Shown: positions 46,936 through 58,910, counted from the stretch's first letter. The stretch is 64,000 nt of DNA from Plasmopara viticola (GCA_001695595.3 MBPM02000069.1:186001-250000); one strand, 5' to 3'. The notes: a model not told the origin generated them from the sequence alone. Numbers and translations are program-made.

Positions 46936-48036
46936 ATGAACCTTTTGTCTTTCCCTTTCGTGACTTTGGCGGGCCTCGCGGTCGTTGCAGCTACTCCTGA
47001 AACCGATTGTGGTAGTCCGACCGAGTGGGCAGGACAAATGGGTCCCCCTCTTACAAAGGGCTCGTGCAATGGTCCCGACAGTAGGACGGAGGCTCCACAT
47101 GGTGCTATCGTCGTCGATGCCACGGGCGGTCATCCTGGCAGCTTCAAGACAATTGCCGAAGGCGTGGCCCACATTCCCAACACGACGGATCACCACACCC
47201 TTTTTGTTTTCCCGGGCAAATATATAGAGCAGGTGCTCGTTCCGAGGCTTGCTGGGCCTCTGGTAATCCAAGGATTCACTTGCAGTACGAAAGCGTACGA
47301 ATCCAACCAGGTTACCATCACTTATGCCATGACAGCGGCCGACGTTCCACCTGAGATTGTATTAGACCGCAATTTGCTCTCGAGCACGCTGGCAATTCAA
47401 TCAAAAAGTGGCATAAGAGTGTACAATCTAAACGTTGAAAACACTGCTAATTCGACAGAAAACCGAGAACGCGCAGGCGCTGTGTACGTCAACAGTACGG
47501 ACTACGGTTTCTATGGCTGTCAAATTAAAAGCGCACGAGCTGCTCTGACTGCAAACAGAGGTCTCCAGCTTTACGCTAGGACTTTCATCCAAGGTACTGA
47601 GAATCTCATTAGTGGTAAGGAGGCCATGGCGTGGTTTCAGTCGTGCCAAATTGAGACCACTGGTAAAGGCTGGATCACCGCCAATGCCAATAACCAAAGC
47701 GAAATCCTTTCCGAGTTCGTGATCAACGATTCTGCGGTTTCCAGTATTGACGGATCGATTGGTACTTCCTATTTGGGTCGCCCGTGGCGCAAGTATGCTC
47801 GCGTTGTTTTTCAAAACAGCTGGCTTGATTCGGTCATCAACCCCGAAGGATGGACGACATACAAAAACGAGTCCACCGACAATGTGTACTTCAAGGAATT
47901 CAACAACACGGGTCCTGGAGCAGCCACGGATAAACGTGTGGCATTCAGCGGACAATTGGATGCGGCCAAGGTCATCACCGATATCCTTGGCAACGACTTT
48001 GATACGAAGTTCTTCGTCGACGCCGCTTTTCTGTAG
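46936..48036 (+). CDS. Secreted pectin methylesterase-like protein, catalytic residues replaced
   Basis: 366 residues, single exon, ATG at 46936, with a signal peptide ending near residue 19 (FPFVTLAGLAVVAAT). It is full length for the CE8 family and aligns without gaps to the protein of 30170-31270. Catalytic positions are changed: Gln to Arg179, the QDT triplet to Arg201-Ala202-Ala203, and the second Asp (DFIFG) to Asn223 in ENLISG. The substrate-binding LGRPW motif (Arg282) is kept, unlike in its sister, and GKYIE replaces GIYHE at 94-98. The protein should not act as an esterase by the known aspartate mechanism but may still bind pectin. It is the only PME on the plus strand and faces a pseudogene of the same clade. 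Several N-glycosylation sequons (for example NST, NQS and NES) fit a secreted glycoprotein. A decoy or regulatory role is inference. Confidence 0.9.
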   Translation: MNLLSFPFVTLAGLAVVAATPETDCGSPTEWAGQMGPPLTKGSCNGPDSRTEAPHGAIVVDATGGHPGSFKTIAEGVAHIPNTTDHHTLFVFPGKYIEQVLVPRLAGPLVIQGFTCSTKAYESNQVTITYAMTAADVPPEIVLDRNLLSSTLAIQSKSGIRVYNLNVENTANSTENRERAGAVYVNSTDYGFYGCQIKSARAALTANRGLQLYARTFIQGTENLISGKEAMAWFQSCQIETTGKGWITANANNQSEILSEFVINDSAVSSIDGSIGTSYLGRPWRKYARVVFQNSWLDSVINPEGWTTYKNESTDNVYFKEFNNTGPGAATDKRVAFSGQLDAAKVITDILGNDFDTKFFVDAAFL

Positions 48037-50270
48037 TTGTCCATTGCCACAGGTGAGTCTAGGGTATTCTAATTTTCCCTTGCAAACCTCACGTATAGTA
48101 AAACAGAATGACATGACCATTTCTGCGTTATAAACAAGATTGTTTCCTTTAAAACGGAGCTTACTAGTTCATAGAGGCGTCTTGGATAATGAATGCGTTG
48201 TGGATCTTCTAATTGTGTCCTTATCTATTATGGGCTGAAAAATAAAGGTGTGATAACAGTAATTTTACGCTATACATGACAAAGGAGCAGAGTGTGAAAG
48301 AAGTGCAATATTATTGTATCGTGGCAAAGTATGTAACCTAATCATAACAAGAGGCTTCTTTTTTTACTCAATCTAAATGGCCTCGGTGATGACCCTGACA
48401 AAAGATCGAACTATTCACTGATCGTCAAGCAAGCTAAGGTTTGGTCAATCTACTTGCCAAACTGCCGTCGCTAGACACTAGGCGTCTTTGGTGCTGTTCC
48501 CAAATTTGCAAAGTGTCCTGTAAATTGACACCAACCCCTTCATCATCTTGAAGCGCTGACAAAAGGGACTACCCATTGGAAGTGTCCCTCATAATTGCGA
48601 TTTGTGCCAGCTCAAATACTGATTTGACAAAGATTGTTGGCCAAACTTTGCTCCTTATAAAGACCAGTAATCAGTATTTTAGGTCTTAGTACAGTCATTC
48701 CCAGCTTCCTTTTTGGCATTATGACGAAGCCGAGATTTCTCGAATTGAGTTGGCTTCGACCTACAAAGCAAGCAAAGTGTACTTTGAACATTTGGCTGTA
48801 GAGTACGTCGTCTATTGTGGCGACTTTCTGGGTTGTAACACTCTGGAGGTTTATATAGTCACAAATTTCTTAACGAAACGTAGTGAAGCAGGGCTGGAAG
48901 CACTAAAGAATATTCCTATCTCGAATTATAACCGCTCTTGTCGTCTAGATTTCTTTGATGAATTTATCACGTTGCAAAAAGTTGAGCATAGAGCCGCCTT
49001 TAGATTGTTTGAGACAACGGACCTATTCAAGCTTAAATCGTTTCACGAATGCCATTTCTATTGCGCTTAAAGTAAGTAAGCGCACTACTCGACACCATGG
49101 CCAACATCATCCGAATAAACTCGTTCAGAATTCATCTTCTTTCTCGATGGAATTGATTTTTAGAGCGTAAGTGGACATCTTACAAGGCGATGACTGGTCT
49201 CGTTGTCCGGCAAGTGGAGTCGCAAAACAATTGCCCTCTTCGTTGGTGATTTCGTTCATCGAATTTACCCGATAATGTACCGAGAGTTGTCGCTATTGAC
49301 TTCATTTGATTACATCCTTAGCAAAGTATGTCCAGGTCGGGCTCGCTTTCCCTAAACAAATGAAACTTTTGTGTCTCCAAGGGTGCTATTTTGCATAGTC
49401 AATAAGTCTGACGACAACTTCAATAATGTTCAAAGTCTTGCTTACAATAAACTGATGTGACAGCAGTGTTACTTTTAGAGGCTTCTTTGCAGCCCTAGCG
49501 GACATAGAGCCCCACGAATTCCATCGGAGCGCCTGCCTCACTTTTCTCATTAAAGGGGATACTACCGGGTGTAAAAAGAAACCAGGTACGCACTCCCCTT
49601 CGTTCTACGCTCCTGTATTCCTTTTTTTCCGATTGCTCTTTGGAACAGCGTGACTGTAGCCTTTGTGGCAGGCGAATCCTTCGCTGCAGGCGCGTCCTTG
49701 GTTGCTGAAACAGTTTTAGGTATAGAGACCAACTCTGGCGCTGGTAGGTCAAAGCAACGTTCTTAAAAGAAAAATGGCTTTGACTTCGTTGATTCATCTG
49801 CTCGACTGATAGCCCTCTCAACGGCCTGTTTGGCCAAAGTCAAAGAGTGATGAATATTTTAACTCTCTCTTCGACTCTTATATAATGTTTCAATAGCCGT
49901 ATTGGCTAAATACAAAGATTTTAGGGAAGGCTGATAATAAATTTCGTGTTGAAAGATTTGAATGGTCATTAGCGAGTGTGTCCGTACGTGTGCTGGCGCT
50001 TTGCAAGACTAAGCTTGTGTTAACAAGCAGGTACTTTTGCCTAATGAATTTTTAAGGGACGGTAACTTCTGTTGTACAACAAACACCCTATCAGTATAAA
50101 TACCAGCTTGTATTTTAGAATGTCTCTGCAGATGCCAAAAAGAAACAACGTCTCGGTCTAGATTACAAAATTGGTCCTAGTCGCTTATGCAAATACGAAA
50201 CAAACACATGAAATATATATAATTGGGCCTGCATAATTCGAGCTCCAAAAGACCGAAATAAGTAAGCAGC
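48037..50270. other. Spacer, no gene recognised
   Basis: Frames of up to 108 codons occur (48750-49070 plus from TTG, 49495-49821 minus) without recognised domains. Part of 49400-49430 resembles 44450-44485. Probably old repeat DNA. Confidence 0.3.
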
Positions 50271-50279
50271 CTTTCAATG

Positions 50280-50540
50280 TAAAGTCTCACGTCTTCCTGC
50301 ATGGCTTTTCTGTGCGAAATGTTGAGAGACTACGTCAGACGACACACAATTACTAATTGGTTATAGATGTAAGCTCTCGATCTCAGTATTTGGATCATCT
50401 AATGATCGTTAATAAAGTGTCCGCAAAGTCTGGCCGAAGGCTTTGCTTAGCCATTTGTCTAAAAAGATGTGATTGCATGCCTTTGCTGGCGTTTTGCTTT
50501 TTTCAAGACTGTTGTTGATGCTTTAACCAGCATCCAGGTA
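50280..50540 (-). pseudogene. Ty1/copia-type gag fragment, copy 2
   Basis: It is similar in order and strand to 42150-42470. Shared DNA includes TCTTCCTGC, TTTTCTGTGCGAA/TTTTCTTTGTGCAA and GACTACGTCA/ACCACGTCA, and the minus strand reads SSDVVSQHFAQKSHAGRR where copy 1 reads ACDVVTQCLAQRKLAGRY. It is more decayed than copy 1. Confidence 0.5.
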
Positions 50541-51190
50541 AAGTGCTGGTTAAAGTGTTACCACAGCGCCTCAATATTGGTAATCAAATGATTTGATATT
50601 GGTAAAAAAGTTTTTGTCATTATAATTAAGTTTTTCTTCATCTCTTGTCAGAAAATAGACCGACAGCATTTCAGTACATGATATTGCTTTTCAACTTTTT
50701 GTATAACAGATGTTGTTAATTTTTAATTCGCCAAAATAGCAGCTGTAGATGTCGCGCCAAACATGTAAATCTTTGCTTCACGCAAGCTCTATTTAGAGTC
50801 TGCTCGAAATTGAGGGTGTAAATATATCTCGACATAACCCGCATTCCGCTCTGAAGATGGAGAACCAGTTGAGCAGCTTCAATTTAGAGACTCACAGAAA
50901 AATGCAATAGCTAAAGCTCCGAACTACTTAATTTAAAGACTCATAGTATCGTAACAATTTTGTACTTGAGAGTCTTCTCCTGCTTCCACGCTAAAGGCAG
51001 TAATATATTTATGCTTCATCTAGCTTTTCAATATCAACCATAAAGGTCTATCGGCCTCCAATAATTACGGGACATTTCAAGCTTGCTTTTTGGTCCAATA
51101 CTATGAAACTACAAATGTCTAAGGGTAGTGCCAAGCCATATGTAGCTTATTGAGCAATGTAATTAGATGGCGCAATGGACTCTAAAGGCA
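50541..51190. other. Spacer, no gene recognised
   Basis: AT-rich, with stops in all frames; I see no gene, RNA or clear repeat. Confidence 0.4.
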
Positions 51191-51194
51191 AACG

Positions 51195-51510
51195 TATCGC
51201 TACCGGATACGTCACAATAAGCTTATCCTTGGATCCCCAAAGGTTTATCAAGCCTCGCAACAAGCACTTGCCTCGGTCACCGTCTTGAAGCTGCTAAGAC
51301 GACCGCCCGTAGCATTGACGACGACAGCACCATGCAGAGCCTTCGTCCTACTGTCGGGACCTTGGCACGAGTCTTTTGTGAGAGAGAAAGCATTTATCCT
51401 GCACACTCGATTGAACTACCACAATCGGTTTCGGGAGTAGCTGCACCGACCATGAGGTCTGCAAGGACACGAAAGCGAAAGTCGCAAATCTCATTTTTCA
51501 ATCAGCCGAG
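51195..51510 (-). pseudogene. Short relic of a pectin methylesterase gene
   Basis: Only the 5' part of a PME gene of the altered clade remains. The minus strand still has an ATG near 51500, a one-base frameshift inside the signal-peptide region, then recognisable pieces (ATPETDCGS, TKDSCQGPDSRTKALHGAVVV, SSFKTVTE). An internal deletion follows, removing the region that holds the GxYxE motif, before the LARLDKPLGIQG-like segment. Similarity fades at about 51195. The upstream DNA at 51540-51840 also matches other PME promoters. It confirms a further lost member of the array. Confidence 0.8.
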
Positions 51511-51749
51511 TCCGTTGAGTGTCGACTGAGAACTTTAAAATGGAGCTTCTAGTACTACTGATGCACATCCGCAAAAAGATTCGCACTATGTACCGCAATG
51601 AGATCATGACGACGATTCAATGTTGAGTGAATTAAATCGGTTTATAGAAGGCCTTCTAATTCTGCACCTTATCGGACATAAGATGCGCCTACACAATTTG
51701 TATATGTACACAGCACCTAGTTGATATGGCCAAGGTCATGCGCGAAAAC

Positions 51750-52547
51750 TCACTTGCTGCTATTACTAATGCGACATCGCCATTTTTCTTTGTTTAGTGA
51801 CTTTTCTTTTTGAGACATGCATTTAGCGACCAGCTGACTGCTCTTGAAGTCACGGACGAAAGACTTATATACCAAATTATTAGATCCGGCAAAGTGCGTA
51901 AATTGAAGAAACTTTTCTGTTGATATATCAGGCTTAGTATGGAGTTTCAATCTTTTATTATAAAAAAATGGTGCGAACGAAGAGTTGAAAGTGTTTGCGG
52001 GAAAATTTGACAGAGGTGCGATGTCTAATCGCAATGGGTGGACGCGAAGGAGGCTTGCAGCATTTGCGAAAAGAGCCAAGCGCCGAGCCTTGCTCTTGCC
52101 AGGTAGAAAAAATGTTGCAGACGGACTGTGACGCGCAAGAGGATCTTTTATTATAGAATACATACCAAAAAATAAATCTATCGGAAAAGAGCATTTTGCA
52201 TGAATGACATTAAAAGGGACCAGTTGCTCTCTGATGCGCTGCTGAAAACACGGAGGAAATCTCCCAGGTAAAATACCACTTGACTCTGATTGATCTTTAT
52301 TCGTTACTACTGAGCTATTCGTTCGGCTTTGTTGTATGAAGTGTCGAAAGACTCGTGAACCTATCCAAACATTTCTAAGTTTCTTCCGAGCCGAAACATG
52401 AAGCTTGGCAAGCTTTAAAACGACTTGTGGCTCACAACGACGAAACAGCTGAACCCGGTCTAACTTATACGTAACAAAATCCCTAAATGTGAGAACTCGG
52501 GTGCCAGAAATTAGTACACGATGTGACTCAAGCGCATGAACGTGCAC
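51750..52547 (-). CDS. Long open frame without a known domain (doubtful)
   Basis: The frame stays open for 265 codons, longer than expected by chance in DNA of this composition. It begins at a GTG, and its first ATG comes only about halfway in (MYSIIKD), so a complete product would need an upstream exon or a later start. No signal peptide, membrane segment or recognised motif is seen; the composition is rich in Arg, Lys, Ser and Phe. Its last part overlaps DNA resembling the PME upstream region at 31500-31630, which argues that this part is non-coding. It may be a chance frame or a gene relic. Confidence 0.2.
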   Translation of the reverse strand: MHVHALESHRVLISGTRVLTFRDFVTYKLDRVQLFRRCEPQVVLKLAKLHVSARKKLRNVWIGSRVFRHFIQQSRTNSSVVTNKDQSESSGILPGRFPPCFQQRIREQLVPFNVIHAKCSFPIDLFFGMYSIIKDPLARHSPSATFFLPGKSKARRLALFANAASLLRVHPLRLDIAPLSNFPANTFNSSFAPFFYNKRLKLHTKPDISTEKFLQFTHFAGSNNLVYKSFVRDFKSSQLVAKCMSQKEKSLNKEKWRCRISNSSK

Positions 52548-53049
52548 AAAGCGTGGGTACTTGTCAAGTCTAAATTGTGCACATGCTTAGAGCGTATAAA
52601 TACTGATCATAATCTTCGAGAGCGAATATATCACCCGAAACAAAAGGATGCTATTCACGAGTACTCTTCAAATTTTAGGCCTTAATGCCCCACACTGAAT
52701 TGGAGATCAGTGAAAAGGAACAGCGGTTCTTTGTTTCGAACATTTTTCGGTTTGAATCGGGAAAAAAACCAGAGTTGAAAGTCAGAGTACTCTTAAGGTG
52801 GCTATTGGTTTTGTCTCCAACTTCGAATGCCTTTAACTAGGGTAGACCAAATTGGGTGTCGGCTAAGTCGCTAAAGACGGCGCTTATTGAACCAAGCTAT
52901 CCCACGAACGAGTCCCGACCTCAAAACCAAAGCGTTTTATCAAACAATGAGGACACAAATCACGACTGGACTAAATTGGCAACATGCAGCAGTTGTGGCG
53001 TTGTGGCCACATATCTCCGCAATTTACTGGTGTTAAACGTAAGGAGGTG

Positions 53050-56000
53050 ATTCACAACAAAAGCGGTGCCCTATATGCTGTCCTCGAAGCAGAAGATCAA
53101 GCTTTCAAGACGATGGTCGATTGCATCCTGTAACCTCAATGGTGTATCCAAAGAATTGGTGAAGCGGCTTGAGCTCGAAGTGACCAAGCGTGAGATGATG
53201 CCAGTCGACCCTGGTTACAAGCCGATTGTTCATTTCTCCCGACGAACCGTGAGCATGACTTTGCAGATACCTGGTATCCCTTAAACAACAAGAACGTTTC
53301 GGTTCATGCCTGTCCTTGAGAAAAAGACAGTCATCATCGGCATGGTGCGGAAAAAGACAGTCATCATTGGCATGGCATGTATGTCAACTGAACTACACTC
53401 TTCGCATAACCACGGAGCACCACGTGGCAAATCAATTAATCCTACAAAGCGAATATTCGGTCAGATCGGCTGCTAGACAACGCAAGGCTCGTATAAATTA
53501 GAGTCGCGAGAGCAACACGGCCACCATTGTCGTTGAAGAATGACGCAGCTATTTCTTCTCACCAGCTCCTAACTCCCACATAAATCCGAGAAGGCTGAGC
53601 GCTACGCGAGTCAAGTATGGAAATTTTTAGACATAATATAGCGTTTGGATGCTACGCAAGTATGCAGCCACAGATCTTTGCACAGATTTTTCTGTCAAGA
53701 CGCCTCCCGAACAAGAAGGAAATGAGCACGCAGTTTTTGCTCAAGCCTGGTGCCAAGCCGAGATTTGTCAAACAATGGTACCAAAGTTCTGAACGGCGCA
53801 TGAAAATCTAAGAATAAACTAAAGAGATGGTTTAAGCAGGCACTATTCGACCATAACTTCTGCTTCTCGGCATCAACGCTTTGCGCATTGTGCGCGGTTG
53901 TCGTCAGCGTGATTGAGCGACAATCTTGCCGATGAGGCCAATGCCGCGTACGTTAGACCCCTTTGAGCCATGTCCGGAAGTCATTGATTTTCGTACGTGG
54001 ACCTACTTTAGGGTTTCTATCGGGTAAATTGCTTGGATAAGTATTCCGTTTGCCGTATTTCCTTAACTCAGATAGTCTTTCTGACTATTTAATCGCTCTC
54101 TTATAGCTAATCGAGAGCCCGTGTACGTTCAATTGGCTCCCGCAGAAAGTCTTTTGAAAATTAAGGTATGTAATGAGATTTCACTGTGACAACATTTACG
54201 TGTCCACGCAAAGTGAAGATATCGCAGACACATTTACCAAGTTTTTAAACTGTGAAGAACAACAACTTTACATAACGTTGTCAAAGTGCCGGTTCTGCAT
54301 GGACGAATCACCATCTCGGATAGATTTTTCCGGGCAAGAAAGCGTCCAGATTTACCTCGACAAGGTTAAGATCATCACTTTCACGGCTTCTTGAACAATC
54401 AAGTGTATGCTTCAAAGTTCTGCAACGACTTTGCGCTATGTGCAGAAGTAATCATTGACTGTATTTACAAAGTTTTCCGAGACTTGATCGAGATCCCGAA
54501 TAATCAACTACGCTGCTTCACTGGACTCAAGAGTTGTTGGCACTTAAATATCTCGGACTTTTTAAAATGATTTGGTAAACAATGAGACGCCTCGAATTTT
54601 GCGATCAGGAGAAATTTGTTTGAAACGAAGGAAAGCTAGACCATCCGTTTGTTTCTTATGGTCGAAAGTGAAAGCCAGCCGAGCTGAACTTCCCCGTTCG
54701 CAAGCAAGAGTTTCATGCAATTATGCATACGCCATATCACAAAAGTATTCTGATGATCCTGACGTGGAGAACAACAGACCACAGTGTAGCTCCATGACTT
54801 AAAAACCTTGCTATATGTAAGCTTTTGTGCAAGTTGATTCCCGGTAAACTAATACCGCGGCTGATGCATTGCCACGCAATTCGAGAATCAACAATAAAGC
54901 TGCACAAGCCAAATTGCAAAATCTTTGAAAGCGGAAAAGAATCGCGAGATCGTGGCGACGATCAGAACGAACACGATTCTAGTTGCTCAATCCACAAAGC
55001 AATGGATTTATGGAATAGAGATCTACAGCACATCGTCAAGAAGAAAAAACGAGAGGATTTGCCAGATTACTTTTGCAGGATGATACTCTGTTTTACCAAA
55101 CAAGCGAAGATGAGACTTTACAAGTGTACATGCCCGTCGACAAAGATCTGATAGATTGCGTCATCTGCAAAAAACACAATTCTGTATTGGCAGGCCATAC
55201 AGCATTTTATAAGACCTATTTGGCTGTTCGTCAAAAGTACTGCTGACCAAAAAGGACAAAACACATTTAGCGCTATGTCAACACTGGCAGATTGTGTCAG
55301 CGCAACAAGTAAAGGCAGAAAAAGCCACCGAGATAAATAAAAACTCTGTATATTTCAAGAGCCAAATGCGTTGATCTTGCAATGACCTCATCGAGTCTTT
55401 ACTCAAAACCAACAGTGGTTCCAATGCCGTCATGGTAATTGTTAATTATTTAACATAAAGCAATCGCTACGAAGAAAACGAACGACGCCGCAGAAATTGC
55501 AAAGTCTTCTTAGCGAAATATTTGAAGGACAATGACATTCCGACGACCATTGTGTCCGACTTAAACACCAAATTTTCTACAAGTTATTGTTCCTGCTGTT
55601 TGAACGCAACACAAAATGGCTCTAGCTACAAGACCACAAACAGATCGACAAATGGAAAGAATCGACCAATCTATCAGAAATAACCCCTTTCAATGTGTCG
55701 TTGTTCCGGCACATAATGTCTGGCGTTTTTTTGCCCGTGGCTGAGATCTCCTACAATTGACGTGCACACTCTACAATCGTAATACCACTGTTTGAAGCGG
55801 ATTCAAGATCCGGATGACGTGACATCTGATCCAGAATTTCTCAGGCTGGAGCAAATCAGCCGAAGAGTTATGCCTTCATTAAGCTACTTAGCTCAAGGTC
55901 GCACAGGACCAATGAGCCACACACAAGAGTGCATAAAGTTTTGCTCAGTCGAAGAAACTCGCGCCAAGACATATTGGCCCTTTTCGATCGTCAGGTAATT

Positions 56001-56265
56001 TTGCAAGATTTCTCTTTGTTGGAATCATCGAAGGAACTACTATTACATTTAAACCCCACACTTCATTGATAAAGCCTTATCGCAAATGTCTACAAAATGT
56101 TAAAATCTTCAGGTTGGCCGATGGCTTTCAGCCAAAGCTCATTTAAGCCGTCATTGACAATCGTAAGTACAAGGATAATCTGCAGTACAAATTCGATGGC
56201 TTAGTGAAGCCAAGAAGGAAGCAATGGGAGCCTACGGAGAATCCAGAGAAGACTTTCTAAATTAT
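53050..56265 (+). mobile_element. Decayed Ty3/gypsy retrotransposon (chromovirus-like)
   Basis: Plus-strand pieces occur in gypsy order. The protease at 53060-53380 reads YAVLEAEDQAFKTMVDC, then SKELVKRLELEV and KTVIIGM; the catalytic DSG is lost. The reverse transcriptase spans 53730-54390: LKPGAKPRFVKQWYQS, and later FHCDNIYVSTQSEDI...QLYITLSKCRFC, where the YxDD box is degraded. RNase H at 54600-54800 includes KPAELNFPVRKQEFHAI and TWRTTDH. The connector NTAADALPRN is at 54855-54885. Integrase follows: a zinc finger at 55150-55330 (GHTAFYKTYLAVRQKYC, then LCQRNK) and a core near 55420-55690 (NDIPTTIVSDLNTKF). A chromodomain-like tail lies at 56145-56260 (VIDNRKYKDNLQYKFDG...WEPTEN). Stops and frameshifts are frequent. 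Long terminal repeats were not found, so the outer limits are approximate; gag may extend upstream to about 52640. Confidence 0.8.
53320..53379 (+). repeat. 30-bp tandem duplication inside the gypsy protease
   Basis: Two adjacent 30-bp units (53320-53349 and 53350-53379) both contain GAAAAAGACAGTCATCAT and encode KKTVIIGM twice in frame. The unit covers the conserved IIGM element of the protease fold. Confidence 0.85.
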
Positions 56266-56269
56266 ATTG

Positions 56270-57060
56270 TTAGTCCAAAAAGATGAACAATATCTTATGA
56301 ATCTGGCCAATTCCCAATAGGAAATAATGCAACGTAACCGTAGGTATGCCGGCAACGCTGTAATGCCATACATCTGCATTTTTGCAAAAATATGGATTAG
56401 CAACAACTCTAGGATAAGTCGTTTACAGAGTCCCAGACCAGAAGCAGGATCCAAATGTCTCATACTTTATAGAAGTTGAGAGACTTTATTGATTGAACAC
56501 AATTTAGGATATTCTAGAATTTAGTTGAAAGTAGAGGAGGATCATAGCCTTTAAATAGTAGCAGTAGATGACAGAGCGCCAGCAGCGCAGTCTGGCTAGG
56601 TCCTCGTCCTACAGAAAATTCAGTAGTAGTGTATATGTGTCCGCTGCTTTACCATCGACATATTATACTTCCTCCTTCGCACTTGACAATGGAATTGTAT
56701 CCAAAAGCTTTACACCCTTTGGTAAAACGGCGGGACATTTTGAACCCTAATTTGATAAAAATGAACATCTACCCACTGATGTCGTATCAGGAGTCCATAG
56801 CACTCCTAAGCTAGTTTCTTGCTTTGCTTAGTCTTCCCCACCGCACAACAATTTGATTTAGCGTGTACATTCATCTAAATCAGCTATTGTTTTGCATTTA
56901 ATAATTGACCGTTACAGTGGGGTCAAAAGTATATCAATATTTTTTTAATGATGCCGTGTTGCTTCATTTCCATTGCAAACCAACTCATAAAACCTTTCTT
57001 TAAGATTAGTGTCTTATTGCGTAAACAAGCATTTTGATATGGGAACCGATTTGACTACTA
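56270..57060. other. Spacer between the gypsy relic and the inverted block
   Basis: Frames of up to 68 codons only; nothing recognisable. The gypsy 3' end could lie in here, but no repeat was found. Confidence 0.35.
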
Positions 57061-58452
57061 AATTTTTCTGCCCTTAAATCGCTCTTGAAAAATTTCGCAT
57101 CTGTTGACTAAACGAAATTTTCTTGTCTCGAACTCGAGATTTTAACGTGACAAAAAGCAAAAAGCCGTAACGTCTGTTATACTTAGTCTCAACTTGCACG
57201 GGGATTTCAGACTTTGACATACTAGATGCAGCACAACAAGGTGCCTTGTTGCCTGCCGGTGCTGCAATAGCCTCATTTGAATATTTTCTTTTTTCCGAGC
57301 TTGCCATTACCTTAGTCGAGCCATAAGCGCGTCAGTCAGTTTGTGCTTCCATGTAGCAACCCTTTAGCGTAAGCGATGCTTCTGCGTGGGTGAGGCCGTA
57401 CATCTCTGCAAACTTGAGGACTAAGACCTATTCATACAACACGATGAACCTTGAATGCAAGTTGTGGCACAATTTTCAGCACCCGAGAATCCAAAAATGT
57501 CTTGTAATTATCGACGTCAATCACCTTGACACGCAAAGTTTGTTGCCCATATTCTCCATCATGACTCGTATCAATGCTGAGAAGCACACAGACACCCAAA
57601 GGATAACTAGTGCGAAAAAGAGCAAGGTCTGAACGCAAAGATGTACGAGTCAACGTTTGCAATCAGCTCCTCACTGGCTTGAGACAGCAGTTAAAGTCCT
57701 GAAAAAACGCCGTAACCGAATGATAATATTTGGTGATAAACTTTTAATCGTTGGTCAAATTGGCTATGCGTAAGTCGTCAATCGCAGATTTCCTATCCTG
57801 TGTAGTGTTCATCGAAATGCACCTTGGCCGTCGTTCTTAAGCTATGGTCATCGCTGCTGGTGTATGGTCAAAGTTAATAGCTCCAAAAACAATTTCTTCA
57901 TACATTGATACCAACAACAGGATCTGACGACGCCACGGCTCTTTTTCTTCTCTTGTACGCTTACACGCGGCATAGCGTGAGAGCATTTTGAGTTACAACA
58001 CGTCATCGGTTGGCCAAGTTTCTAGAGCAGTCTGTCCCGTCATATTTCCGTCGTTGGATAATTCTGGTAGCGTAGAGATCAATTTATCTGTGTCGCCAGG
58101 CTTTTTGTTTTCACCAGCACTTTCAGCCTGTAAAATAGCTTGTCGTTCCTGGAGATATTGTGCGAGGAAACTGTGACAGAACTGGAGTCTGTTGCGAATA
58201 AGGTTGCACGGGTGTTGAGGTAGACGACAGATTGATCAAGGTGGATCCGGTTCTGATCGACGATTTCGTTTCGTTGTCGTTCGCAGTATTTCGTTTTTGA
58301 GTATCTACACTTTCAGTCGTCCACCCCAGAGGAGTTGGTGGACGAGGATCATGGGTTGTGTCTTTGGTGACACTGAAATTCATGATTTGATTTAAGGAAA
58401 AAGAAAAAGAGGTATATTTTTTATGACAAATTCGTGGGTCTTGAGTTGTTAT
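57061..58452 (-). pseudogene. Pseudogene copy of the large membrane-protein gene
   Basis: The start position has ATA (58452-58450) where the intact gene has ATG. N-terminal similarity is clear at 58123-58400 (PLGWTTESVD, QKRNTANDN, IRTGSTLIN). The part matching intact residues of about 185-370 is full of stops (57610-58120). A deletion then joins the equivalent of about 25510 directly to that of about 27360, removing some 600 residues, the intron and both membrane segments. The C-terminal part resumes at 57550 (EYGQQTLRVKV) and runs to RYGFLLFVTLKS near 57140. It stops early near 57075, about 55 codons before the intact gene ends. It is clearly non-functional. Confidence 0.9.
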
Positions 58453-58910
58453 CCACTGCAAGTTTGGTGACGCGAATGTTGGCTTTAAGGAAAGGAGGCA
58501 CTCGCTAAGCTGCAGTTTTTCAGCAACAGAGCAGTATATTTCATAATCGCTATCACGCGACACAAAGTGTAAACGCAAGAAGCCTCATTTTTTTTTGTAC
58601 CCCGAAAAAGCGTTAAATTGTAAAAGTCACCTGTGCCACTAAAAAATTAATAGCCAAATACTCGGTAATTGTTACCTAAGCAAGGGTCGACTCAGCTATA
58701 CTTACCGCCTAGCTGTGTTTTTCCAGCTCTTACATTTTCATTTTCGAGAGCGAAATACAAGCTCGAGTCGTAAGAGCACTCGATACGCGCCTATTGCTTA
58801 CTAGTTAAAACAGCCAGAGCACCAGCATGGTCCATTATTAAGCAATGAACAAACAAGATGCGAAACAAATATCCATTCTTGTGCTTTAAACGCAATCCTT
58901 CGCCATATAT

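Noticed and set aside
47428..48120. 230-codon minus-strand frame opposite the divergent PME gene
   Set aside because: It is a shadow of the PME coding region; the plus strand has the signal peptide and family motifs. Similar shadows at 16071-16568, 30112-30630, 30683-31285 and 23161-23472 were dropped for the same reason.
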